The translations under genes were made by a program, and so were the position numbers. A DNA stretch of 64,000 nt from positions 3,658,001 to 3,722,000 of the forward strand of contig CM082586.2 in NCBI GenBank assembly GCA_040954595.2, given 5' to 3'. Under the pieces are notes generated by a model, which made no database searches, was not told where the DNA came from, and saw only the letters and a list, made by a program, of their open reading frames with translations. Below, one piece after another: positions 38,343 through 50,538 of this stretch (positions are counted from its first letter, which is position 1; each line of letters opens with the position of its first letter). This DNA comes from Balanoglossus misakiensis. Lineage: Eukaryota > Hemichordata.

Positions 38343-38431
38343 CTGTTAACCACATGGGAGGGGGAGAAAGAGATTGGTGTCGTAAGAAATAGAAACTCGC
38401 GACAGATGTTGTTTTAGCGCATTATTGTTAC
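38343..38431 (-). other. 89-bp 5' UTR intron of gene A
   Basis: The donor CAG|GTAACA (exon base 38432) and the acceptor with a strong pyrimidine tract (TCTCTTTCTCCCCCTCCC...TTAACAG, next exon base 38342) define a short intron. It lies 39 bp before the signal-peptide ATG at 38303. Together with the TATA box at about 38594-38601 it predicts a non-coding first exon of about 38565-38432. Confidence 0.6.
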
Positions 38432-38593
38432 CTGTAACGGGGATTAGGCGGGCGCGATTACGGACTCAGTGTCACTGAAACACCATCTGAGCCTCTGTGC
38501 CGGCAAAGAGCCTACGGGTGAACGTGGATCCTCCGTCGCGCCGGTGGTGATGAATTTCGCGGGTTTATCGCCCGGCTTGCAGCTAAGGGATGC

Positions 38594-38601
38594 ATATATA
38601 T
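38594..38601 (-). promoter_or_regulatory. TATA box of CRH-like gene A (candidate)
   Basis: TATATATA on the minus strand (in TCTATATATATGCA), about 160 bp upstream of the exon-1 donor. The expected start site is near 38570. It matches the arrangement found at gene B. Confidence 0.55.
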
Positions 38602-39404
38602 AGACGGCAACACGTGCGACTGTCTGGTAACCTCGTGCGGTCGGTGGAAGAAACAGCGAGAGCGTGAACAACTCCGGGCGTCAGCTGACATGTTCACCAG
38701 AACCAGACAGGTTCATTAAATCGGTTCGTCATGCGATCAACAGCAAGTTCCGGCATAATTTCTCTGTGTTATTTTGCGCGAAAAAACAAAAGTTGGACAT
38801 GCGTGAAAAGGGGGTTGCCATGGCGAATTATGACCTCCCCTGGGGGACCGCGTCCGCGAGAAAAGATTCATCGGAGCCGTTCAAAATTAGATATCTGTTC
38901 ATGGATACCACGGCCAATGTGTTGCTAGTATAACAAGGCTAGAGAGAAAAAAATGAGTCCATTGTCGTTGGATATGAGACTCCAAAATCATCCATCGATC
39001 AAAGTGGTATCCGTATGGCAGCAAAAACTGCGCCTCGGCAAATCGTCTTGTCTACAACAATTGTAAATTTAAATACATACATATCAGCTGGCAAAGAACG
39101 CGCGTATCCGTACAATTTCTACAAACAATTAGTGCATTGTTCTGGCAGAAAAAATAATGTATGACAAGGAAAAATGCTTAGAAATCATAAAAATGTGTGC
39201 ATCTTACACACACAATATCATGCGCTCTGTGTGTATGGCCATTCAACGAACACATACTGAGTTAACACCATATTGTCGCTCGACCTACCGACTGTGCTTC
39301 AGCGCCGTATACCGGGAACAAGTTGATATATTCAGTGGCAGTGGCAACAAACAGAAAACATGAACAAGGGAAACTGTTAAATGAAAAAAGTACTGTTACC
39401 TCAT

Positions 39405-39593
39405 CCTTTATATACCCTGGGCCGGTTCATCGGCGAAGTCTTCGCCCTATTGGTCAGTAATTCGTGGACGTTCTTGGCGAGGAAAAAGTCAGCGGCGTTA
39501 ACCTCTTGGAGAACACGGTACACCTCCTCACGTGCTGGCGTTGGATGGGGAACGGCCTCGACGACATTTGCATATGTAATTTGCATACGTCAC
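39405..39593 (-). promoter_or_regulatory. second promoter-like cluster: TATA box, two octamers, CRE-like site
   Basis: A strong TATA box, TATATAAAGG, reads on the minus strand (39405-39414). Upstream of it are two ATGCAAAT octamers (39566-39573, 39579-39586) 13 bp apart and an adjoining GTGACGTA CRE-like site (39586-39593). POU-domain factors bind such octamers. It could be an alternative, more distal promoter of gene A or the promoter of an undetected gene. A 61-codon open frame (39586-39401) overlaps it and I regard it as incidental. Confidence 0.45.
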
Positions 39594-39609
39594 CAACGGC
39601 TGCGTTGTC

Positions 39610-42600
39610 ACCTGGAGGGCGGTGTGCACACATGGCGCTCTTTCCCTATATATCTCTTCGGATGTCGAGTGAATCCACGCCAGGCATCACAATACAAGCA
39701 CCGTCTCGGTGTGCCTCTGAAATGCACGCCGGTGTCCAGTGAGCACTGCAAAGGAAGGGAAACAAAAGGTAACAGTTCCTGACGTACACGACGGTTGCAC
39801 ATAATGCATATTCATCGAAAACGTCTCTCGAAAACAAGTCACATAGAATGTCGCTATATGACACACAGATGACACTATATTTGACAATCTAAGTAAACCC
39901 GGGGTTGCCTGATATCAAAAGCATTCATTCCTTTTAAAACTAGACCACTGCAACACCAAAATTACACGACAGTTGTTTTTTACTGGGCATTATCGTCGTT
40001 TATGAAACATATCAGTGATAAGTCATGCGCACAGTTTTCAAGAAATTCGAGGACATCTCTGTAAAATAGCCGTATTGTTTTCGACCTCTCAGTTTCTTCC
40101 CAAGCACTTTCTGACAGGTGGTCGAATTATTGCGATACGGAAGATGGCGTAACCATGACACCATCACCGTATCTATGACATCATAGCTAATGCGCGTCTG
40201 ACACGTAATATGTCACAGTGGTAAGCGAGCGTGTGTTTCACAAGGAAGGACTTGGTCGGTAGATTCGTACAAAGTACAGTTATGATGAACTAATGCGTCT
40301 TTCTATGACTATTATGAAAATTAAATAACACAACGGCCGTTCAACTCGACCTTGTCGAAAATAATCCGTTTGTTCAAATCTTCTTAAGCATAACTTTCCA
40401 TCCATTTGCATGTTTTCAAGCGTTTTCGCCTGAGGACTCAGTGTATTTTATCAAAAGACTTTCTGCTTTGTTAAGTCGTGTTGTGATAGCATGATTATTT
40501 CTTGTCATCTGCGCTACGCTAATCTTATTTCTAAGTAGTCGACCTGAGAATATTATCGCCTTATCTCCAGGCGTGTTAAATTCATTACCTTGATACGCAG
40601 CCAACATAGGAAAAGGTGTATGAGTTGACGAAGAAGCCATGGAATGAGCTCGGCTTATCTTAACACTCCGTGTTGGAGAAACTTGTACCAGCTTTACTAC
40701 CCTACAGAGCGGTATTTCCAAGCCGAAATCCCAAGTAGATTCAGTTGGATCATGGGAGGGGGGGGGGGGGGAGATACCGTAAAAAGGGCCACCCTGTACA
40801 GCATTAGTTGGAAATATGCCTATATAGAAAGACATACTAAATTATCTACACTTTGCCAACTTCTGTTAGGAAAATTAGTTGATCAATACGGGTATCTTTT
40901 CCATCGTGATGCCAGCGAGCTTCACTGGAACTCGAACCAACATTCCCCCCTTATCTGATGACGACGTCTTCCTTCAGCGCACGGGTGACTGGTTGATGAG
41001 TCTGTCCGACTGTTGCTCAACAAAGATCCGAGTCTGTGTCACCTAATTACGTATGATCCATTCGAACTCGAATCGGCGAGCTACTGCTATCTATGCAGCG
41101 TCAACGCGATTAGAACTACATGTGTGGTGAAGAGTGGAAACTGGATACTGTTGAAATGCGGACAAAATTTGTAAAATTGAGCAAAAGTGTAATATGACAG
41201 GTAGAACGAAAGAAATCTGTCTTCCAGTCTACTTTTGTAAACGATCGATGCAAAACGCATTTGCTAAAGGGCAGAAGAGAAATAATTTCCTTAAACCTAG
41301 TTTTCAAATTTTCATATATTTTTTTATTTCATTTAGACCCATACCTTTATCTTTCACGTATCGCGATGTATGACGATATGTGTGGGCTAGAAAATTGCAA
41401 TGTACGCGGTCGATCAATCGATCGTGGCAAATTGTCTACATCAACCACTGATATCACATTCGATGCGCAAACATCGTCGAAATCTAAACCACGCGTCAGC
41501 TGATTAATTGCGGAACCAGTTCACAAAGGTGTCGATAATGAATTCATTCGCGTCCCATCCACCCACGGATGATAACGACGTTTGATAAAGTGGTGTGTTT
41601 GTTCGAATTGCAGTCAAGCCCTCTAGCAATAGGTGATCAAAAGATATATTTGCGGTTCAACTCATCTTCGCGTTTAAAGGTGCACGGCAGGATGTCTACC
41701 ACGTGACTTTTCATGGCCTCTTCGTCGTTGCCAAGAGAATCCTTTACAGTGGCTTTTGAGGAAATTAATACAGAAGCCTTATGTTATATTTAGCTAATCA
41801 AATCACACAAATTCAAGAAAGACATCGAGAACATTTGTGCCCATCTCTTAAAAAACACCAGAGAAAAAAGAAAAGAAAATCCATATCCTAATTTCCGTAG
41901 GTTCAATTTTCCCGATGATTTCATTAGCAGCACCAAGAAACATGGGATTACCAAGAGCATCGATACAGATTAAACAGATATGTCGAGACGCGGAATGATG
42001 CAAAAACTAATTTCCCAAATTCATTAGTCATTATGTTAGAAATTGAATTGAAAAGGTTTCGTGGTTACGTTCTCTATACATGTACTTCCGTTGCAGAATG
42101 AAGGACAAGGGTAATGTGCGCGGTTGATGTTTGAGTAAGTTAAAATTATCTGTCATTAGACTTCTGAACGACTATTGGATCCCTACGACGATGTGTCCTA
42201 CTGTTTTGTAAGCAAAATGGCATAAATTGGAAGACACGTGGTATAGTGTAGGCGACATAGGCTCTTTTGATGTCATATGGGATATAAGCGATAATAGCGA
42301 TTTACAATGAAAATGACCGATATCTTTATATCTTTCATTAGTGATGGTGAAAAGAAGATAATTTTATCGGAATAAAGAATAGCGTACAACTGATAAAATC
42401 GCAATTACCGTTTTCTTTTTTTTCCTTTCAGTCATCAACAGTTCCGTTGCGATATAATTTACGATCGCGTGTGGGTACTCGACATTCAACTTGGGATTGT
42501 AATTTCAGCAAACTGATCATAACGATTAATGTATTTTACACTACATATAAACGATCTGTGCACAAAGCCTGATGTTTCAGATGATTTGCAGATTTGAAAT

Positions 42601-45600
42601 TAGCCAGAATCAAAATCCGCGGCAGGAGACAGCTGCAATGAAAACTCCATCTTTACAGGGTCACTTCAACACATAACTTTGTTCGCACGTGGACATAATT
42701 TCACACAGAGGCTTTACTTCACTCATCGCTTGACAGACATGCCGTGTATTACCAATGTAAACGAGGACTTTTTTATCCTTAAACCTCGCCGTTGGCGTTG
42801 ATTATTGATTTCACATGTGATCGTTTTTACATGTACACATATCAAATTGAGACAGTTACATCTCGGAAGTTTGTTAAAATTTAACATCCAAGCAGCAGTC
42901 AAAATTATTACTCTTATAAACAGTAGATGTAACGCGCCAAATGTATATTTGCATTTGATACATCATAACGCGTTTAATCGATAGTAAGCGAGGAAAAACG
43001 CCTTGTGGTGCTTTGCTGTCCAACGTTTACGATGCCATTTAAATGTTTAACCTGCACCACACTTTTTTAATGGTTTCTGGCAAGTCTTAAAAGTCGGAAT
43101 GCTTTATGTGTTTGTTCATGTTTGTTCGTTTGATAATTACTTTTATAATAACTTTTCTTTCAGGAAAGTTGAGTGCGTACATCAAGCATACTAGTTGGAC
43201 GCAGGGTTTATCTTGAGGTTATTGCATCAATAACTGCATGGTTTAAAATATGAAATACAATAAAATAGTATTGAAGTTTTGCTCTGACAAACTTAGAACT
43301 GCAAGACATGTTTTATACACATAATATAAATTTAGCCACTCGCCTGTTGACAGTTTTTAAATCCAAAAACTCTGCATAAACAAGATTACCACGAAATTAT
43401 CAGTTTCGTGGGTTTGTAAACTTCAGCACACAAGGACTGGTTGTACATTTGGGAAAGGGTCAATGGCCGACTCTGCAAGCAATCGATTCAGACGTCGACC
43501 TATGGCAACTGAGTGAAACACCCATACGCATAAACAACCATAACTTCAGATTAATTTTGATAAACGCACAAGGGCGGGGGATGGTCAGAATCGGGAGTAT
43601 GAAAGTCAGCATATTTGATACTATCGCGTTATACGTGAATGCTAAATGTGGTGTTAGGGGACTTAAGTGTGGGATTTTGCCTCCAGCAATACTAATCATA
43701 CCAATGTGGCATCCGTTCTGTCGCTGCAAATTCGTTGATTGACTGAGTGGATTTGTGTCTTCACCACTCGTCCGTTGAAAGGAGTTTTCGCAGTTAACAA
43801 GCGTCCTGTCCAAACCCTGCTTTGACGGAAGTTGAAGGTTGCAAAACTGATTAAATAGGTGCCACTCTCTGACGTCATCGGTTTGACGTCTACGCCACTC
43901 AAAGTGGCCATGAGATACAATTTAATCTCATAAAATTATCAATATATTATTACATTTTTCTGAACATACTGAATATTATGAATTATGAAAGAAAAGTTTC
44001 TTTTCAAACAGAATGTTTTCCCAGTTTCGAGAGATGTTACGGCACACAATGGATTAGAGAACCCGGGGCGATCACACGAACAGTAAGCCTACAATCGACG
44101 AGAAAATTCTCAGAATGAAGATTATCACGCATAAAGATTTAATTTATTTCATGTCTCCATTTGCGTCAATAATCTCTTGGCATCCTCTTCGAAGGGCTGA
44201 AGAGTCACCACATTTGTTATTCCATTATCCATTTTTTCCGGACGTGTCTCTCAATTCGCCTCTGCATTTGGGTGTAAGGAGATGCCGTTAGAGATAGGCG
44301 ATATGAATGAGATATGAGCCGTTATTCAATTCAGTATAAATTAATTAAGAGAATTTTGTTTCCTGTGATCGATGACTGACAATATACAAGCAAAATACGG
44401 CCATTAACTCATAAATGTTCACGTTTTGTTTGTTTTGTTAACATAATACTCCTGCTAATTATCTCCAATGCATCTACATTAGTACAAACATTGGATTCAC
44501 GCCAGACACATAAACGCACATATTATGGGTCGCAGCAGGATAAAGAAGAAGATTTTTCTAGTTTCATCCTCGACATCTCTTATCTAATATTACAATCTTA
44601 TCATACCGGGAAAACGAAGGGGATATCTAAACGCAGAAGTACTAATAACATTCAAGATTTATGACTTTCCGGAGAGAAAATGGTCGCTCTTAATTGACAA
44701 CTTCTTCCACGAACGGATCTCGTTCGGTTTCTTTTATTTTGTGAACGATTCTCACTTCAAAGGACGGTGCCATATGACTTGAATATATATGTGCTTCCCG
44801 ATATAATTCTATAGGAATAAAATAGCATTCTGTGTACCATTACTGTAGGCTTGTGGATAGAAACAAACGTATACACTTCAAAGCAGTTGAAGCGTGCATG
44901 GCCAGAACCTTTTTTCTTATCTCTACTTTGATGTCTAACCCAACGGAAAGACCTCGTAAGAGAACAGCAAGTCTAGCGTGAAGTGCCTCCGCTTGAACAT
45001 ACACGCAACAGGGGAAGCTGTCTCCTGGACAGGATGTATTCCCCGGAGTACCTTCTGCCTTCTGTACAACGCCTCTCACGTGGAACACGCAGAGGTTACG
45101 TTGTACTGAAGAAAGCATGCATGAACTGTCGTTGAAATGTTCAGCATTGTCAAATATACCAGAGTTCGTCCAAGAAAGTTCCCGGAAACCTTTATATCAA
45201 AGTGCTGATGTTCCACCGACACGTTTTGGACCTGATCATAACATATTCAGACGCTACAGTTCTGCCGTACAGTCCCTTACTTATTCAAGAGGCAATTTTG
45301 GATAATGATACTACTGTGATAATAACACGTCAGTAACATTTCTGCTGGGAAAAATGTGCGACGTGGTAATGGCTTAGTAGTCCCCAGTAAGCCACATCAA
45401 ATGATAAAACAGGGAGGAATTATGCCCTTCATGTACCTCTGGGGATATACGAGATATACAATTTGCCACGTATAGTCAATGCCATAAGGCAGTGTGCGGT
45501 AACAACAGACAAGATGGCGGCGGCCATAGTCAGTGTCGGAGATCGGGAAAAGACAGCAAATTTGGTGAAAAGAAGGGACAAAACTAAAGTCTACTTATAC

Positions 45601-46680
45601 AGTTCGCATGAAATAAGGAAGGAAGCGAAAGCAGTCCACTATTTGAGTGCGTTGAACGCAAAATGTGTAGAACATTTGGATTGGACACACGGAATCATGC
45701 ACATGCGCATAAGACGATCGTCTGTCTTTAAAATATTTATTATTCACGCATGTCCCCCAAGGGATCGGAAAGGAGTCCTAATCCCGCTGATATCCTTCTC
45801 GATACTCAGGCTGTCGTTAAACGCGGGCGACAACAATCACCACACTGCGACGTCATGTGATACAGGCGGTAATCTCAGCTCAGATTTCGTAACTTTTGAC
45901 TTTGTAGACGGATTTGATGAATCCCCTATGAATTGACTTCAATCGTTACTGTGCCATCAAAGCTTCACTTGGAAGATTTATATTTACTCGGCATTTTCTA
46001 CACAGGTACAAACTCTTGTCGACCAACCAATCCTTCCCGACAGACTCCCCTTGAAGGTTCAAAACTGTCATGGTATATACTCTTAGTGTAATTATGTTTT
46101 TATATTGCAAATCGTAAGTTTTCCCGTGCAAGGTATGACATACAGAAATAAATCCTACTACTGCCTTAAATTTATGTTTCTCCTGTATCGGAGAGAACCG
46201 CGTAACAATGATTTAGAATTCGGTAAAGTTCGGTCATAAAAAGGCGATAAGCTATGACTTTCTCTACGTTTCCTGAGATTAGCCTATTTGCGACCATAAA
46301 TATACGGTTAGCTATTTGTCATTTTGCCATCCCCTTTTATCGTTACTGATAACTTGGGTAAGATTTATCGAAAGAGTTCGCGATTCTTTACCAATGGTGA
46401 ATCCTGAGTACTGAATCAATCAAGAACGAACACAAGCAAGCAATATCGTGGAGAATCACAGATGCAGGTAGTAACGATAGGCTGTAATTTTGGAACGATC
46501 AACTATACTAGGCATATACTGCCATCAGTGTTAGTTACTTCTACTCGTTTTGTTTATTACGACGTTGCAAAGCTACCACACAACAACGGTTACTACTACT
46601 CCATAAAACTCATCTAATGGGGGCGCACAATAAGATTGAACGCTTTGATCATTTCTTAGAAAGTCCGCCGTGAATCTTAC
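39610..46680. other. intergenic, no supported gene
   Basis: Open frames up to 140 codons occur (for example minus 40835-40416, minus 43813-43460, minus 45118-44840, plus 45514-45936), but none matches a family that I recognise. Strong isolated acceptor-like tracts occur on the plus strand near 42440 and 43164 without a convincing exon. A 14-nt G run lies at 40758-40771. Confidence 0.45.
45514..45936 (+). CDS. unrecognised open frame starting in AAGATGGCGGC context
   Basis: An open frame of 140 codons begins at an ATG inside AAGATGGCGGCGGCC, the YY1-type initiator context seen at many animal housekeeping genes. The protein begins MAAAIVSVGDREKTANLVKR and is basic in its first half. I see no domain, signal peptide or membrane helix, and no poly(A) signal close by. 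It could be a first coding exon, an independent small gene or a chance frame. I would not rely on it without transcript data. Confidence 0.2.
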   Translation: MAAAIVSVGDREKTANLVKRRDKTKVYLYSSHEIRKEAKAVHYLSALNAKCVEHLDWTHGIMHMRIRRSSVFKIFIIHACPPRDRKGVLIPLISFSILRLSLNAGDNNHHTATSCDTGGNLSSDFVTFDFVDGFDESPMN

Positions 46681-46764
46681 CTGTACACGTGACAGCGCCA
46701 TCAAGAACCAGGACTGGTGTTGTATGCCTATCCGTTCGTTTTACCTCTCCAGATCGTTCATAGA
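46681..46764 (-). CDS. orphan internal exon candidate
   Basis: A good acceptor (AATGTCTTTTTCAG) and donor (TACAG|GTAAGA) enclose 84 nt with only one open frame, reading YERSGEVKRTDRHTTPVLVL and then DGAVTC. The entry phase matches the donor of the gene B signal-peptide exon (G|TC gives Val), so it could be an alternative downstream exon of that gene. It could also be a 5' exon of gene A, or chance. It contains a KR dibasic site. I found no partner exon that would complete it. Confidence 0.3.
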
Positions 46765-48071
46765 CTGAAAAAGACATTATTTACAATCAGCCCAAGATTA
46801 AGCCAGACAATATCGGTCGAGAAAAACATATTATGGTCGCCAGCTTTTATTGTATTCTGTGTCCTTGCAATACTATAGTAACACTTGAAAAACCTAAATC
46901 AATAAAGTGCTTGTGTGAAAACCTGCTTTCCTGACTTATTAGGATGTACCTGGGAAAAAACAACTTTATGATGACCATGACTTGCAAAGTACTACCCTTT
47001 GTCATTTATTGATGTTTTTTCCTGGCAGTTAAGTGGCACTTACAAGATCAATATGCCCGCCGGTTATATTTAAGCAAGGTGTCACTCTCCATACATACAA
47101 GGAAATATCACATATTAACGTCTTTAGTAAAATATTGGTGGCAAACGATTCTGCATTTTCTGTGCGTCATCGTTCCGGTCACGCTGCTTATTCGGTGAAA
47201 GGTTCACGCATCGCTTCTTGTTGAGCGCTTCCCGAGAATTAATCTGCCGTATAATCGCATTTCGTGATATCGGGGCTGGCTCTTATCAGATGGAACCCAC
47301 TTTTCCACCCTCGGGCTTTTGCGAAGACGATTTTTGGAGGAAGTATCCAGATATATTTATGTCTCTCGCGGCTGTTCCTGAGTTCACGGAACCTTGCGCC
47401 GACTCCATTTAACCTTTGAAGCCGACCACTTCTCGGAATATGGAGATAATGTGAATGGGCGTAATTCAAGTAGTTCCAAGAAAAATCAGATGTTTCAATT
47501 TCGATAAGTACATGTAATTTTTAAATTTGCCAAAGGTTTTCGAAAAAAAAGTTGACTGCCCACCTTTGCCAGAAAATGTGATACCAGTGGTCTTGATTTA
47601 GCTATCTGTTGAAATTGTCTCTATGTTGAGAAGTTCGTACCTCATTCAAGGGAGATCTGTACGAGTACTTGCGATATATACCATGCGATCATTTATTAAA
47701 CACTGCTCGCTTTTAGAATTACTTTCAGCGACCATTAAGCACCTATGGGTAGTAACGGATGTGTTTTAGAGTCCCGTGTAGACTCTTATTTAAAAAAGTG
47801 GGTCATGCACATTTTCTATTTCTCGGGTTGCCCACACATTTACGTTCATGGCCGATGTTTGGGCAAGCTAATGGAAACTCGACGTGCCATCTAATGTGTC
47901 ACACAACAGACATAAGACCGGATGCGTGGACTGCTTTGAATTTACTGCATATTTAAAACAGGTCGGATTTCGTCTAGGGGACACCTGTTAACGTCAAGCA
48001 AACGGAAGACGCCCTCAGGGAAATTTGCCAGCAAACAACACATTCATACAAACGAACACCGGCGTGGGGGC

Positions 48072-48093
48072 TTACGTCATGACGTCACGTCAT
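48072..48093. promoter_or_regulatory. cluster of CRE motifs
   Basis: A palindromic TGACGTCA (48080-48087) is flanked by TACGTCAT on the left and ACGTCATA on the right, which makes three overlapping ATF/CREB-type cores in about 22 bp. No supported gene starts beside it. Confidence 0.45.
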
Positions 48094-49196
48094 ATTTTTG
48101 GACAAATCTGCAGGGACTCCCCGGATGTAACATAATACGAACAGAAGAGAGTGAGAACAATAAGAGGTCTATGGAGAGTAAATCAACTCTCGCTCGAGAT
48201 TGGCGACGACAAGTTTCCCAGACTGGACAGGCGTCGTGGGCTAAACTAAGTAGGCAGATGATATATGTAACTGCAGGCAATTAAAACGTCGTCAAAATCA
48301 CAGGATGGATATTAAGCAGCAAACTTCAAAGGACGGGGGAGGTTAAGGTAGAACTATACTCATGTAAGATATTTCCGTTTCTGCCAGCATGCCAGCTGGT
48401 TTGAGTTATATTACATCTCCGAATGTTGAAGAGAAATTTTGTTCCATGTCAACATAATCTGTCAATGAAACGCGTCTACAAATCCGATGTGATGGATTAG
48501 ACATCAGGTGGAATCGCTGTAAAGCATGATTGTCCCTCTTTATTGCTGAAGTTGCACACATGAATCTTCCAATATTTGTACGGAAGCGGTCATGACCGCG
48601 TGCACAGATGTCTGTTCATGCATTTTATCTCTCTTTCTGTGCAGAGCTGTCCGTCCGACTATCTGACTGCCTGCTTACCTGCTTCTCTCCATATGTTCTG
48701 TGTGTGCACTGTCATGGTGGTCAGCTCAGGGAAACATTAAGAGGTCACTGCGCAAATGTTAGGGGTCACCGCGCAACTCCCTTTAGCGTAGCGCAGCCAG
48801 CGGTGGGATTGGGGCAGGGAACCAGACTAGGATCAAAGGTCTTTGAGAGAACTCGCTATCGATCTCTGAGACTAGGTTTGCTTTTCTTGAAAACAAGACA
48901 CTGGACATACGAGTCATGCAGAAAAATAGTTCCACAAACAATGACATGGCAAAGTTTTACAAAATTGAAAGGATTTTATTCTCCCTAAAATATGATTCTG
49001 GTGAGTGGTTCATATTCTTCCAACATCCAACATTAAGACTCTTCCACAAAATCGTTTCTCAAAACTGTACCATTTGTACATTTGCTTTTATTGTAACTGG
49101 ACACGTTGCAATCTCGACACAGTCAAAAACTTTCCAAATCTGTCTTATTGTTTTATCTTCCTCTGGAAGAATATATATCTGATTAATAAACAAATA

Positions 49197-49232
49197 AATG
49201 AATGAATGAATAAGTAAATAAATAAATAAATA
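49197..49232. repeat. AAAT/AATG tetranucleotide microsatellite
   Basis: Imperfect AATA and AATG units on the plus strand, with no associated gene. Confidence 0.85.
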
Positions 49233-49286
49233 TCTCGCACACGAAAAACATCGCCGTGTGTTGAAAGTAATATGTGTGGCCTATTT

Positions 49287-49405
49287 CTACGAGTTGTGGT
49301 GAACTAAAAAGTCTGCTTCTATCAGTATTTCAGCGCTATGTGCACCGGCCGATGTGTCTTGTAGCCGGTATGCACGGACACTGACTTGGATATTCATGAC
49401 AGCAC
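49287..49405 (-). CDS. candidate alternative terminal exon of CRH-like gene B
   Basis: One of the strongest acceptors in the region (CTTTTTTTCTTCTTCTCTTTACAG) opens a frame of 38 codons plus stop. Its phase fits the gene B signal-peptide donor (G|GT gives Gly). The predicted tail reads GAVMNIQVSVRAYRLQDTSA and then ends ...LVHHNS, with no dibasic or amidation site. If used, it would give a secreted protein sharing the gene B signal peptide but without the CRH-like peptide. There is no minus-strand poly(A) signal nearby, so the evidence is only splice site and phase. Confidence 0.3.
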
Positions 49406-50538
49406 CTGTAAAGAGAAGAAGAAAAAAAGAGATGTCAAGATATGATTCATCGTAGGTTATCATGGCGTGCACACTGTATCACCTGCATTTTGTGTCTTTG
49501 ACTTACGTCAAAAGATTGTGTGTGAAATACATTTACCTCACTTATAAGCAGTAACCCCTCCACGTGCGTATTCTGCCCCCCCCCCCCCGTGAAAGAACGT
49601 TGCGTTGTCATTAACTGTATAAAGCATATGATAATTAGCGAGCAAGTTATTTTCGCTTATTAAAAACAACCACGCTGTATAACATTTCTCATGGGGTGCA
49701 TTAATACTCTGTAGGAGAGGCAATCCCAATATTCTTTAGAATCCTTACAAAGGCAAGTCACAGTGGGCCGGAGAGGGGGGGGGGGCTGACTAATACAGAT
49801 AGCGTTCGGCCGGTATCTCTGTGCCTACATTTTGAAATGTATAAGCACTTAGGGCTTTTATGTTACCACTGTGCGTTGTTTTCCGCTCCCGTGGTGTCTG
49901 AGATCTGGTATTCCTTTAATGAAACGTATCAGTATGATAGCTATCGGCCACGAGTTTTGAATTGGCTTTGGAACCTCACGACTCTTCATAGATCATGTAT
50001 AGATTCTCATGTGTCAGATATGCGCCACATGCAGTTATCAAGATCAGAATCATCGACTCTCATGACAGAAGCTGGGCGGTGTGGATGGATGGATAAGAAG
50101 TTAAAATACTGTGCCAAGATTCAAGTTTCCTGTCTGATATTACCGAGACCAATCTAAAAGTTTTTAAATATATCACAATTCCTATCATCATCATCCTCGC
50201 TCTCCCCTTTTCCATAACGCTTTATTTTTTTTTTACCTTTAGTGTTGGACTGTCAGGTTTATTAGTAGACCAGACACTTGTAACTGACTATGAAACGGTG
50301 ACCGGAGAAGAAATGCACTATATATATATAAATGGGATATAATGTATAGGGCTGGCCAAATTCCTTCGTAGGGTAATAGTCAGAAGACAAAACCCTTAGT
50401 CTGAGATGCAATGTTGTTTCAAGTTTTCTGATTGCTTGCCTGCCCCCCCCCCCCCTTCTCTCTCTCTCTCTCTCGAACTCTCGAATTCCGTCGAATTAAC
50501 TATCGATCAAAGAATCTTACCTTCAGACTAAACTAGTC

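Noticed and set aside
39401-39586. 61-codon minus frame (AREEVYRVLQEVNAADFFLA) as a further peptide exon
   Set aside because: A stop codon lies directly before its ATG, no acceptor or signal peptide is available, and it covers octamer and TATA motifs, so a promoter is the better reading.
40416-40835. 139-codon minus-strand frame
   Set aside because: It includes a translated 14-nt G/C homopolymer and shows no domain; a plus-strand frame overlaps it.
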